Below are positions 46,064 to 56,632 of a stretch of 64,000 nt of DNA, in pieces. The translations under genes and the position numbers were made by a program. Source of the stretch: Amycolatopsis sp. NBRC 101858 (GTDB lineage Bacteria > Actinomycetota > Actinomycetes > Mycobacteriales > Pseudonocardiaceae); NCBI RefSeq assembly GCF_030269325.1, contig NZ_BSTD01000008.1, positions 434,001 through 498,000 of the forward strand, read 5' to 3'. The number at the start of each line of letters is the position of its first letter. The first letter of the stretch is position 1. The notes beneath the pieces are model-generated. The model was not told the origin of the DNA and searched no databases. It was given only the letters and a program-made list of their open reading frames with translations.

Positions 46064-46142
46064 CTCACCCAGCCTTCCAGATCTCGGCGATCCGCCCGCA
46101 TGGCGTGCGAGGCCGTTCGTCCGCGGCCAAAAGCCGGACGCC

Positions 46143-46994
46143 TCACAGCCGCCGGTACGTCGAGACCGTGAACGACACCGTCACCGCCTGGGGTTCCGTC
46201 AGCGCGTCCAGGCGGGCACGCCGGTCGCCACGGTCGAGATGGAAGGCCGTCGGGCCCATCTCCACCGCCTGACGGATCTGCCGCGGGGTCAGCTGCGCCG
46301 TCCTGCGGACCTCCGTCCGGCCGGTGCGGGCGAAGTGCTCGCCGAGCGTGCTGTCCAGGCGCTCCTCCTTGCGGTCGTCCACCGACAGCACCAGGTCGCC
46401 CAGCTCGCGGAGGTGGTCCGGAGCCGGGGACGCGACCGTCAGCAACCCTCCGGGCCGCAGGACGCGGTGGAACTCCGGCCCGTTGCGCGGCGCGAAGACG
46501 TTCAGCACCGCCGATGCCACCCCGTCGCCCACCGGCCACGGCTCCCACAGGTTCCACACCGCCGCGCCCACGCGCGGGTGGGCGCGCGCCGCGCGCCGCA
46601 GCGCTACCGCCGAGACATCCAAAGCGAGACCGAAGGCCGCGGGCGCCGCGTCCAGGACGTGCGCCAGGTAGTAGCCCGTGCCGGCGCCCGCGTCGATCAC
46701 GAGGCCGTCCGCCTCCGCGCACACGCGGGCCAGCTCGTCCGCGAGCGGCCGGTACGCGTCCGACGCCAGGAAGTCCGCGCGGGCCGCGACCATGGGCGCC
46801 GTGTCCGCCGTCCCGGCCGGGATTCGCGCGTGCAACAGGTTCACGTAACCCTGGCGAGCTAGATCGAAAGAGTGGCGGTTTTCGCAACGCAGCGTGCGAT
46901 CGACGGCATCCAGCGGTGTACCGCACACCGAACAGCGCAACGCCTCCACGACCAAGGGTGGCAGTGGGTCATTCCCGTGGTCACTGGAGGTCAT
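46143..46994 (-). CDS. RlmA-like 23S rRNA (guanine-N1) methyltransferase
   Basis: 283 residues. A zinc-binding N-terminus (LRCSVCGTPLDAVDRTLRCENRHSFDLARQGYVNLL, ligands C-x2-C and C-x3-H) and an SAM-binding Rossmann fold (LVIDAGAGTGYYLAHVLDA, NVFAPRN, LRPGGLLTVASP) match RlmA(I)/RlmA(II), which methylate G745 or G748; the latter confers macrolide (tylosin-type) resistance. Which base is modified cannot be told. ATG at 46994 lacks a clear ribosome site. Divergent from amtB. Confidence 0.9.
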   Translation of the reverse strand: MTSSDHGNDPLPPLVVEALRCSVCGTPLDAVDRTLRCENRHSFDLARQGYVNLLHARIPAGTADTAPMVAARADFLASDAYRPLADELARVCAEADGLVIDAGAGTGYYLAHVLDAAPAAFGLALDVSAVALRRAARAHPRVGAAVWNLWEPWPVGDGVASAVLNVFAPRNGPEFHRVLRPGGLLTVASPAPDHLRELGDLVLSVDDRKEERLDSTLGEHFARTGRTEVRRTAQLTPRQIRQAVEMGPTAFHLDRGDRRARLDALTEPQAVTVSFTVSTYRRL

Positions 46995-47013
46995 GGGGAT
47001 ATTCGACCACGAC

Positions 47014-47063
47014 GTTACGCAACCAGACACTCCAGGACACGTCCCGGGAAACCTGGCCGTAAC
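47014..47063 (+). promoter_or_regulatory. Candidate GlnR-binding region upstream of amtB
   Basis: GTTAC-N6-AGACA-N6-GACAC (47014-47040) and GAAAC-N6-GTAAC (47048-47063) approximate the GTnAC-N6-GAAAC pattern of actinobacterial GlnR boxes, in the 174-base region before amtB. The fit is imperfect (one spacing is off by one base). Confidence 0.35.
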
Positions 47064-47168
47064 AACCGGGCACGGACAGTTCACGCGGGCGAAACCTCTC
47101 GCGCCGCCCCGTGAAACACCGCGAGCCAAAACTGCCTTCGCAGGACACCCAGGGCACGGGAGGACGAT

Positions 47169-48886
<1,718 letters not shown>

Positions 48887-48897
48887 GCGTCCGGGAC

Positions 48898-51213
48898 ATG
48901 GCCGACGGGGGCGAACTGGTCAAGGCCACCGAGCGTTTGCTCGAGGGCAGGCACGGGAGGCTGGGGGCGTCCGCACTGCGGGCGGCCCTGGTCGACCTCT
49001 ACGAGTTCTGGCTGGGCAGGGGAGCCTCGGCGGCCGGCGTCGACACCGCGGAACCGGGTGTCGCGCTGGTCGCCGTGGGCGGGCTCGGCCGCCGGGAGCT
49101 GGTGCCGTTCTCCGATCTCGACCTGGTGCTGGTGCACAACGGCAACAGCAAGGTCGGCGAGATCGCGGACGCGCTCTGGTATCCCTTGTGGGACGCGAAA
49201 GTCGGACTGGACCACTCGGTCCGCACGCCCGGCGAAGCATTGAAGGTCGCTTCGGAGGACCTTCGCACGGCCATGGGACTGCTCGACGCCCGGCACCTGT
49301 CCGGGGACGCCGAGCTGACCGGCCGGCTGGTTTCCGCGGCGCGCGAACAGTGGCGCCGCACCGCGCGCAAGCAGATCCCGGACATGACGGCGTCGGTGCG
49401 GCAGCGCTGGACCCGCAGCGGCGAGATCGCGCAGTCCGCCGAACCCGATCTCAAGCACGGGCGGGGCGGGCTGCGGGACTTCGCCGTCTTGGAAGCCCTG
49501 GCCGCGGCGCAGCTCACCGCGCGGCCCGGCGAGGAGCTCTTGGAAGCCAAGGAGCTCCTGCTCGACGTCCGCACCGAGCTGCGGCGGGAGATCCGGCGCG
49601 AACGGGACATCCTGTCCGCGCCGGAGGCGGAGCTGGTGGCCGCCGAACTCGGGTTCGGCGACCGCTTCACGTTGGCCCGCAAGCTTTCCGGTGCCGGGCG
49701 CACCATCGCGTACGCGCTGGACGTCGCGCTCCGGTCCACTGTGGAGCCACCGAAGCCGCGCTTCGGACGACGGCCGTCGCGCACTCCGCTGGCGGAAGGC
49801 GTCGTCCTGCACGGGAACGAGGTCGCGCTGGCCCGCGACGCCGTCCCGGCGAAGGACCCAGCGCTCCTGCTGCGGGTCGCCGCGGCGTCGGCGCGCACGG
49901 GCAAGCCCATCGCGCTCGGCACGCTCAAGGCGCTGGCGGAATCGGCGCCGGAGCTGAGGGCGCCGTGGCCGCCGGAGGCGTTGAACGCCCTGGTCGAGCT
50001 GCTGGGTGCGGGGGAGGGCCTGGTCGACGCGGTCGAGTCGCTCGACCGCACCGGCCTGTGGGCCCGGCTGTTCCCCGAGTGGGGCGCGGTCCGCGACCTG
50101 CCGCCGCGTTCGCCGGTGCACCAGTGGACGGTCGACCGGCACCTCGTGCGCACCTGCGTCGAGGCGGCCAAGCTGACCACCACGGTGCCGCGGCCGGACC
50201 TGCTGCTGATCGGCGCGTTGCTGCACGACATCGGCAAGGGCCGCGACGCCGACCATTCGGAGCTGGGCGCCAAGATCTCCCTCCAGGTCGCGACGCGGCT
50301 CGGGCTGAGCGCGGCGGACGCGGCGACGGTGTCGGCGATGGTCCGCCACCACCTCCTGCTGCCGCACACCGCGACGCGCCGCGACATCAGCGAGCCGGAA
50401 ACGGTCGGGCGCGTGGTGAAGACCCTGGACAGCGACCTCGTCCTGGTCGAGCTGCTGCACGCGCTCACCCAGGCCGACTCGCTGGCCACCGGCCCCGGCG
50501 TCTGGACGGACTGGAAGGCACGGCTGCTGGCCCAGCTCGTCACCGGGTGCGAAGAAGTGTTGCGCGGCAAGGGTTTCACCGCGCCCGAGCCGATGGACTC
50601 CGAACAGCGCGAGCTCGTCGCCCAGGCTGTGGCTTCGGGTACCGGCGAGATCCGGATCAGTGCGCAGGGCAAGGTCGTCACGGTGCTGCTGGCCGTGCCG
50701 GCCCGCGCGGAGCTCCTGGCGCCGGCGGCGGGTGTGCTGGCGCTGAACTCGCTGGAAGTGCACTCGGCGGTCCTGCGCGGCCACGACGGCGGCCGGGCCG
50801 GCATCTTCACGGCGTCCCCGAAGTTCGGCTCCCTGCCGGACGCGACGCTGCTGCGCGAGCAGTTCGCCCGCGCGGTCGCCGGAACCCTCCCGCTCACGCA
50901 GCGTCTGGCGGCGAAGGAACGCGACTACGGCTCGTCGGACGCGGCGCCGGTCGCGCCGAAGGTCCTCTGGTTCGACGACGAGACGAGCGGCCCCGACACG
51001 GTGGTCCTCGAACTGCGTGCCGCCGACCGGATCGGCCTGCTGTTCCGGGTCGCCGGGGCGTTGCGCCGCTGCGACGCGGAGGTCCGCTGGGCGAAGGTGT
51101 CGACGCTGGGCGGGGCGGTGGTGGACTCGTTCGCGGTCACGCCCCGCGGCGGCCGCATCGAGCCGGGCTGGCGGCGTGAGGTGGAGCAGGCGATCTTGGC
51201 CGCCGCTTCGTGA
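48898..51213 (+). CDS. glnD: PII uridylyl/adenylyltransferase
   Basis: 771 residues from ATG 48898. Domain order: nucleotidyltransferase (VGGLGRRELVPFSDLDLVLVH), a helical PII-UTase domain, an HD hydrolase domain (LIGALLHDIGKG, VRHHLLLPHTA), and two C-terminal ACT domains (VVTVLLAVPARAELLAPAAG; VVLELRAADRIGLLFRVAGALRRC). It senses glutamine and modifies or de-modifies GlnK. Together with amtB and glnK it forms the conserved nitrogen-control operon. In-frame codons upstream of 48898 lie inside glnK. Confidence 0.96.
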   Translation: MADGGELVKATERLLEGRHGRLGASALRAALVDLYEFWLGRGASAAGVDTAEPGVALVAVGGLGRRELVPFSDLDLVLVHNGNSKVGEIADALWYPLWDAKVGLDHSVRTPGEALKVASEDLRTAMGLLDARHLSGDAELTGRLVSAAREQWRRTARKQIPDMTASVRQRWTRSGEIAQSAEPDLKHGRGGLRDFAVLEALAAAQLTARPGEELLEAKELLLDVRTELRREIRRERDILSAPEAELVAAELGFGDRFTLARKLSGAGRTIAYALDVALRSTVEPPKPRFGRRPSRTPLAEGVVLHGNEVALARDAVPAKDPALLLRVAAASARTGKPIALGTLKALAESAPELRAPWPPEALNALVELLGAGEGLVDAVESLDRTGLWARLFPEWGAVRDLPPRSPVHQWTVDRHLVRTCVEAAKLTTTVPRPDLLLIGALLHDIGKGRDADHSELGAKISLQVATRLGLSAADAATVSAMVRHHLLLPHTATRRDISEPETVGRVVKTLDSDLVLVELLHALTQADSLATGPGVWTDWKARLLAQLVTGCEEVLRGKGFTAPEPMDSEQRELVAQAVASGTGEIRISAQGKVVTVLLAVPARAELLAPAAGVLALNSLEVHSAVLRGHDGGRAGIFTASPKFGSLPDATLLREQFARAVAGTLPLTQRLAAKERDYGSSDAAPVAPKVLWFDDETSGPDTVVLELRAADRIGLLFRVAGALRRCDAEVRWAKVSTLGGAVVDSFAVTPRGGRIEPGWRREVEQAILAAAS

Positions 51214-51216
51214 GTG

Positions 51217-51251
51217 AGCTTGCCCGAGCCACCCCTTGGCTCGGGCAAGCT
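51217..51251. terminator. 15-bp perfect hairpin between glnD and the convergent monooxygenase
   Basis: AGCTTGCCCGAGCCA (51217-51231) pairs perfectly with 51237-51251 around a five-base loop. It starts three bases after glnD and ends three bases before the monooxygenase stop; a two-way terminator. Confidence 0.85.
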
Positions 51252-51254
51252 TGA

Positions 51255-52593
<1,339 letters not shown>

Positions 52594-52601
<8 letters not shown>

Positions 52602-53256
52602 CGAGGTTCTCCTTCTTGAGGTACCAGAGGTGCCAGACGAGCAGGACGGCCAGCGCGCCGAACCACGCCACGTTGGTGACCAGCGCGATCAGGTCGATCG
52701 GCAGCGTGTAGACGAGCACGATGTGCAGCACCGCACCGGCCAGCAGCACCGAGCCCCAGGCGGCCGTGTTGATCCGCAGGCCGCGGCGGAACCGGGCGTC
52801 GGTGTCCCAGCGGCCCACCCACGCGTCCGCCCCTTCGGCACCGCGCTTGACCTCGGCGATCGTGCGGCCCAGCGTCAGCTGCGCCGGCCGGCCGATGAAC
52901 ACCGAAACCAGCATCCACGCGCCGAACACGCCACCCAGCGCCGCTGTCCACCCTTCGCGGATCACCAGCGTGCGCGGGTCGTCCGAGAGCAGGCCGAGCA
53001 CGACCGACAGCACCAGGACGCTCAGCGTGACCAGGGCGACCAGGTCGACCCGGCGGTTGCGCACGATCGTCCACACGACGTACGGCGCGGCCACCAGGAC
53101 GCCGGCCATCAGCGCCCACCACTGGCTCACGCCGGCCGCGCGCAGGCCGTAGAACAGCGCCATCGGCACGATCACTTCGAACACGACGTTCAGCACGTTC
53201 GCGCGGACCAGCCGGCGCAGGCCGGCGTCGGGTTCGGTCTTCTCTTCGATCATCAT
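52594..53256 (-). CDS. VC0807-like integral membrane protein
   Basis: 220 residues with five or six hydrophobic segments: LNVVFEVIVPMALFYGL, WWALMAGVLVAAPYVVWTI, LVALVTLSVLVLSVVLGLL, AWMLVSVFIGRP, TAAWGSVLLAGAVLHIVLVYTLP. This matches the VC0807/DUF3159-like membrane family, of unknown function, often beside TetR genes. It overlaps both neighbours (tetR stop and monooxygenase start), so the three genes form one operon. Confidence 0.85.
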
Positions 53257-53855
53257 CCGTGTTCCCCAGTGGATTCGGGTGCGGTCGCCCGCACGTAGAG
53301 GTCGGCGAGCTCACGGCCGATGCGCGCGAGCTCGGCGGGTTCCAGCCCGGCCGCGGCCGCCGTCGCGACGACGGCGTCGAGGCCGGAGGTGAAGGCGAGC
53401 GCCGTGGTCCGGGCATCGAGCGGGCCGAACGCGCCCGCTGCCTGCCCGGTGCGGAAGTGCTCTTCGAACAGCGCGAGCCGTCCGTTGACGCCGGCGCTCT
53501 GCGAGCCGGCGTTCTTCACCAGGTCGATCAGCGCGCGGACTTCGGCCGGGTGCTCGCCGACGAGTTCGACGTTCGATTCGACGTAGGCGCGCAGCTGCGC
53601 GACGTGGCCGACGGCGGCGTCGATGCGCGGCTGCATGAACGCCCCGGTGACCAGCTCGATCTCGGTGACGCACGCCGCGAGCAGGTCGTCCTTGCCCGCG
53701 AAGTGGTAGCTGATCATGCCGGTGCTCGACAGGCCCGCCTGCTTCGCGATCCGGCTGAACGACGCCTTCGCGTAGCCGGCCTCGGCGATCACTTCGATCG
53801 CCGCCCGCACGATCTGGGCCCGCCTGCCGGACTCGGTGAAGGTTCTTGCTCGCAT
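53253..53855 (-). CDS. TetR-family regulator of the monooxygenase operon
   Basis: 200 residues from ATG 53855 (MRARTFTESGRRAQIVRAAI). Helix-turn-helix: VIAEAGYAKASFSRIAKQAGLSSTGMISYHFAGKDDLL (motif FSRIAKQAGLSSTGMISYHF). First gene of a three-gene operon with a membrane protein and an FAD monooxygenase, which it most likely represses. Two dyads overlap and precede its start codon. Confidence 0.92.
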   Translation of the reverse strand: MRARTFTESGRRAQIVRAAIEVIAEAGYAKASFSRIAKQAGLSSTGMISYHFAGKDDLLAACVTEIELVTGAFMQPRIDAAVGHVAQLRAYVESNVELVGEHPAEVRALIDLVKNAGSQSAGVNGRLALFEEHFRTGQAAGAFGPLDARTTALAFTSGLDAVVATAAAAGLEPAELARIGRELADLYVRATAPESTGEHG

Positions 53856-53883
53856 GAGCAAAATTTAGCTCAGCCGAGCAAAA
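53846..53883. promoter_or_regulatory. Paired TetR operator dyads
   Basis: TTGCTC-GCAT-GAGCAA (53846-53861, perfect) and TTTAGCTC-AGCC-GAGCAAAA (53864-53883, one mismatch) share the TTnGCTC-N4-GAGCAA pattern, with centres 20 bases apart, i.e. on the same helix face. The first covers the tetR start codon, so autorepression is likely. Confidence 0.7.
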
Positions 53884-53925
53884 ATGACAAGTCGCCAGGT
53901 CAGGGGCAGGAAATGGGGGAGTGGA

Positions 53926-55230
53926 TCAGGCGGTGGCGGTGCCGTCGACGACGCGGTTGCGGCCCGCGTCCTTGGCCCGGTACAGGGCCTTGTCGGCAGC
54001 CTGCAGCAGCCGCTCGACGGCCGTGCCGCCGTCCGGGTACGTCGCGACGCCGATCGAGGCCGACAGGGCGTCGATCACGCGGAGGTGGGTGCCGTCCTCG
54101 TACTCGACCTTCAGCGACTCGATCGCCGACCGGATGCGCTCGGCCACCGTGAGGACCGCCGCCGGGCCGATGTCCGGCAGCAGGACCACGAACTCTTCGC
54201 CGCCGAAGCGGCCGACCGAGTCGTAGTCGCGGACCGCGCTCTTGATCGTCGCCGCAACCGCGCGCAGCACCGTGTCGCCCGCCAGGTGACCGTGCGCGTC
54301 GTTGATCAGCTTGAAGTAGTCCAGGTCGATCATCAGCACGCCGAATGTGCTCCGGGAGCTGCGCTGGGCGCGGGCCAGTTCGCGCGAAGCGAGCAGATGC
54401 CACCCGGTCGTGTTGAACAGGCCCGTCTTCTCGTCGGTCGTCGCGGCGATCTCCAGCTGCTTGATCAGCACCGCCCGGTGCAGCACCAGCAGCGGCGGCA
54501 CGATCGCGACGGCGAGCGCGGGCAGCGTCGCCAGCGTCAACGCCGTGAGCAGGCCCAGGCAGAGCGTCGCGACCTCGAGGAGGTTGTCGCCGAGACCGCC
54601 GAAGAACGCCTTGATCGTGCGCTTGGTGATCGTCAGCGCCGGGACGATCGTGATCGCCGAGACCAGGAAGTACGTCACCGCGGCCAGCGCGATGGCCGTG
54701 ACGCCGCGCCAGCCCGACGTCAGCGCGGAGTACATGTCGCCGACGCCGAGCCGGGCGAGCACGAACTCGGCCGAGTAGCAGGTGACCACGACCAGCGTCG
54801 CGTTCAGCGTGGTCCGGAACGGCGGGACGCGCTTCATCCGCGCGAGGCTGCGCGTGGCCAGGTGCAGGTACAGGACGGCGATCAGGGCCGTCACGAGCGC
54901 GGGCGGCAGGAGCAGCACGCCGGCGAACGTCCAGACCGACGTCAGGTTGATGTGCGGGGTGTCGGACACCAGCCGCCGGACGCGCTCGATCTGCCGGCCG
55001 AGCTCCGCTTGCAGCACACCGAGGCCGGCGAGGACGCCGAAGACGACCAAATCCCAGGCGTGGACGGGCACCACCGCGGCGGTCCAGATGGTGGCCACGA
55101 GCGCTATGGACTCGACGAGGAAGCAGTAGAAGATCAGCGATCCGCGCTGCTGCCAGAGCGTCCAGCGAGCAGGGTTCAGCGCCCCACGGATCCGGCCCAC
55201 GCGGGGTTCGGCCGGACGGGCGCCGTCCAT
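53926..55230 (-). CDS. Membrane-bound diguanylate cyclase (GGDEF)
   Basis: 434 residues from ATG 55230 (MDGARPAEPRVGRIRGALNP). Six or so membrane helices (about residues 25-225) resemble a MASE-type sensor; a short helix leads to a GGDEF domain (about 265-430) with STFGVLMIDLDYFKLINDAHGHLAGD, the active GGEEF motif in RFGGEEFVVLLPD, and an intact product-inhibition site RDYD nine residues before GGEEF. It should make c-di-GMP, which represses development in actinomycetes. Longer frames upstream only read through the antisense of the micro-ORF array. The nearest neighbour upstream is that divergent array. Confidence 0.93.
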   Translation of the reverse strand: MDGARPAEPRVGRIRGALNPARWTLWQQRGSLIFYCFLVESIALVATIWTAAVVPVHAWDLVVFGVLAGLGVLQAELGRQIERVRRLVSDTPHINLTSVWTFAGVLLLPPALVTALIAVLYLHLATRSLARMKRVPPFRTTLNATLVVVTCYSAEFVLARLGVGDMYSALTSGWRGVTAIALAAVTYFLVSAITIVPALTITKRTIKAFFGGLGDNLLEVATLCLGLLTALTLATLPALAVAIVPPLLVLHRAVLIKQLEIAATTDEKTGLFNTTGWHLLASRELARAQRSSRSTFGVLMIDLDYFKLINDAHGHLAGDTVLRAVAATIKSAVRDYDSVGRFGGEEFVVLLPDIGPAAVLTVAERIRSAIESLKVEYEDGTHLRVIDALSASIGVATYPDGGTAVERLLQAADKALYRAKDAGRNRVVDGTATA

Positions 55231-55344
55231 ACTCAAGGCGGGTGCAACTCCCCTGGGTGATCCGACGATCCGCGTCCACTTCACCACATCGGGCGACCGC
55301 GATCGACGATTGCCACACGTTCGGAGCAGCGAAGGGAGGCCGTC

Positions 55345-55365
55345 ATGCGCAACCGCGAGTCCTGA
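55345..55365 (+). CDS. Micro-ORF 1, hexapeptide MRNRES
   Basis: ATG start, then CGC AAC CGC GAG TCC TGA. AAGGGAGG ends five bases before the ATG, the best ribosome site of the array. First unit after a 114-base leader with no convincing promoter hexamers. Confidence 0.75.
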   Translation: MRNRES

Positions 55366-55406
55366 GCCGCCGAAGTCCCGCCGGAACACCCGAGAGGAGA
55401 CGTGCC

Positions 55407-55427
55407 GTGCGCAACCGCGAGTCCTGA
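55407..55427 (+). CDS. Micro-ORF 2, hexapeptide MRNRES
   Basis: GTG start, then CGC AAC CGC GAG TCC TGA. GAGGAG lies seven bases upstream of the GTG. Its preceding spacer is the most diverged at the 5' side. Confidence 0.75.
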   Translation: MRNRES

Positions 55428-55467
55428 ACCCACGCCCACCCGTCCACGCGCGCGAGAGGAGAGCCAA

Positions 55468-55488
55468 GTGCGCAACCGCGAGTCCTGA
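55468..55488 (+). CDS. Micro-ORF 3, hexapeptide MRNRES
   Basis: GTG start, then CGC AAC CGC GAG TCC TGA. GAGAGGAGAG precedes it with about five bases spacing. The surrounding spacer is nearly identical to that of unit 4, suggesting a recent duplication. Confidence 0.75.
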   Translation: MRNRES

Positions 55489-55528
55489 ACCCACGCTCAC
55501 CCGTCCACGCGCGAGAGAGGAGAGCCAA

Positions 55529-55549
55529 GTGCGTAACCGCGAGTCCTGA
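55529..55549 (+). CDS. Micro-ORF 4, hexapeptide MRNRES
   Basis: GTG start, then CGT AAC CGC GAG TCC TGA: the first Arg codon is CGT instead of CGC, a synonymous change. GAGAGGAGAG ribosome site. Confidence 0.75.
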   Translation: MRNRES

Positions 55550-55589
55550 ACCAGCGCTGACCTGCCACTACGTGCGTGAGGAAAGCGCC

Positions 55590-55610
55590 GTGCGCAACCG
55601 CGAGTCCTGA
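55590..55610 (+). CDS. Micro-ORF 5, hexapeptide MRNRES
   Basis: GTG start, then CGC AAC CGC GAG TCC TGA. The ribosome site is GTGAGGAAAG, somewhat weaker than in the neighbours. Confidence 0.75.
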   Translation: MRNRES

Positions 55611-55651
55611 AGCGAAGCCCACCCGTCCGCCACGCGCGAGAGGAGAGCCCC

Positions 55652-55672
55652 GTGCGCAATCGCGAGTCCTGA
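55652..55672 (+). CDS. Micro-ORF 6, hexapeptide MRNRES
   Basis: GTG start, then CGC AAT CGC GAG TCC TGA: AAT replaces AAC, again synonymous and unusual in this GC-rich genome. GAGAGGAGAG ribosome site. Confidence 0.75.
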   Translation: MRNRES

Positions 55673-55713
55673 ACCCACGCCCACCTGCCCCGACGTCCGG
55701 AAGGAGACGCGCC

Positions 55714-55734
55714 GTGCGCAACCGCGAGTCCTGA
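55714..55734 (+). CDS. Micro-ORF 7, hexapeptide MRNRES
   Basis: GTG start, then CGC AAC CGC GAG TCC TGA. GGAAGGAGA lies seven to eight bases upstream of the GTG. Confidence 0.75.
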   Translation: MRNRES

Positions 55735-55780
55735 CCCCGCCGAACACCCGTCCGCTCACCACGAGAGGGGAAACGTCACC

Positions 55781-55801
55781 ATGCGCAACCGTGAATCGTG
55801 A
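55781..55801 (+). CDS. Micro-ORF 8, hexapeptide MRNRES
   Basis: ATG start, then CGC AAC CGT GAA TCG TGA: three synonymous differences from the consensus copy with the peptide unchanged. GAGAGGGGAAA precedes it. Last unit; a hairpin begins six bases after the stop. Confidence 0.75.
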   Translation: MRNRES

Positions 55802-55807
55802 ACGCCC

Positions 55808-55824
55808 GCCGGAGGAGCTCCGGC
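55808..55824. terminator. Hairpin closing the micro-ORF array
   Basis: GCCGGAG and CTCCGGC arms with a three-base loop, six bases after the last micro-ORF stop and 33 bases from the end of the convergent SDR gene. Probably a two-way terminator without a T run. Confidence 0.55.
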
Positions 55825-55857
55825 CTGCCCAGTACCCGCGGGCCCGGGTGGGGCCGC

Positions 55858-56610
55858 TCAGGCGGTCGCGCCGCCGTCGACCACCAGGTCGTGCCCCACG
55901 GTGAAGGCCGCTTCGTCCGAAGCCAGCCACAGCACCGCGGCGGCCACTTCGGCGGTGGCCCCCACCCGGCCCAGCGGGATCGCGCCCTTCAGCCGTGCGG
56001 CGCGGTCCGCGTCCGTCTCGCCGGGGCGCAGCGACATGTCCGTGGCGGTCGCCCCCGGGCTGACCGCGTTGATGCGGACGCCGTCGGCGATGTGGTCGCG
56101 CGCCGCCGTGCGGGTCAGCGCGCTCACCGCGGCCTTCGACGCCGCGTAGGCCGCCATGTTCGGCAGCCTGCCGTGCGCGCCGATGTTCGACGCGATCGTG
56201 ACGATCGCGCCGCCGCCGTGCGCCCGCATGTGCGCGACCTCGTGCTTCAGGCACAGCCAGGTGCCGGTGAGGTTCGTGCCGATCACCGCGCCGAAGGCGT
56301 CCTCGTCGAGGTCCGCCGCCGGCGCCGGCGACCCGAGGATGCCCGCGTTGTTGACCGCGACGTCCAGCCCGCCGTGCCGCTCGACGACCGTGGCGACCAT
56401 CCGCGCCACGTCCGCCGAGTCGGTGACGTCCACCGTCACCGCGCTCGCCGCGCCCCCGATTTCCTTCACCGCGGACGCGAGCCGCTGCTCGTCCCGGCCC
56501 GCGACGGCGACCGTCGCGCCTTCCGCCGCGAACGCCTGCGCCGTCGCCAGCCCGATGCCCGAGCCGCCGCCCGTCACCAGGACGACCTTGCCTGCGAACC
56601 GTGCCCCCAT
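55858..56610 (-). CDS. Short-chain dehydrogenase/reductase
   Basis: 250 residues of the classical SDR family: cofactor motif VLVTGGGSGIGLATAQAFAAEG, NNAGILG, the catalytic Ser in GGGAIVTIASNIG, Tyr-x3-Lys in YAASKAA, and PGATATDM. The acidic/neutral pattern after the glycine motif (VAGRDEQ) fits NADP(H) use. Substrate unknown. Co-oriented with and 22 bases downstream of a TetR gene, which likely controls it. Confidence 0.94.
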   Translation of the reverse strand: MGARFAGKVVLVTGGGSGIGLATAQAFAAEGATVAVAGRDEQRLASAVKEIGGAASAVTVDVTDSADVARMVATVVERHGGLDVAVNNAGILGSPAPAADLDEDAFGAVIGTNLTGTWLCLKHEVAHMRAHGGGAIVTIASNIGAHGRLPNMAAYAASKAAVSALTRTAARDHIADGVRINAVSPGATATDMSLRPGETDADRAARLKGAIPLGRVGATAEVAAAVLWLASDEAAFTVGHDLVVDGGATA

Positions 56611-56632
56611 GTCTGCCTTCTTTCTGGTCTGA

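Larger units (their letters stand above)
55345..55801 (+). repeat. Array of eight tandem micro-ORFs encoding MRNRES
   Basis: Eight units begin at 55345, 55407, 55468, 55529, 55590, 55652, 55714 and 55781 (periods 62, 61, 61, 61, 62, 62, 67 bp). Each has a purine-rich ribosome site (GAGAGGAGA-like), a 5-12 base gap, an ATG or GTG, then codons for Arg-Asn-Arg-Glu-Ser and a TGA. The spacers of 40-46 bases are similar (CCCACCCGTCCACGCGCGAG core) but vary more than the coding part. Copies 1 and 8 start with ATG, the rest with GTG. The array is divergent from the diguanylate cyclase gene and convergent with the SDR gene; no plus-strand gene follows until 57342. Confidence 0.9.

Noticed and set aside
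55231-55659. N-terminal extension of the diguanylate cyclase through the array on the minus strand
   Set aside because: The minus-strand frame only reads the antisense of the repeats (RTRGCA-like noise). The protein-like sequence begins at the ATG at 55230.
55345-55801. CRISPR array
   Set aside because: The repeated parts are short coding units with ribosome sites and the segments between them are themselves similar to one another; CRISPR spacers are unique. No cas gene is nearby.
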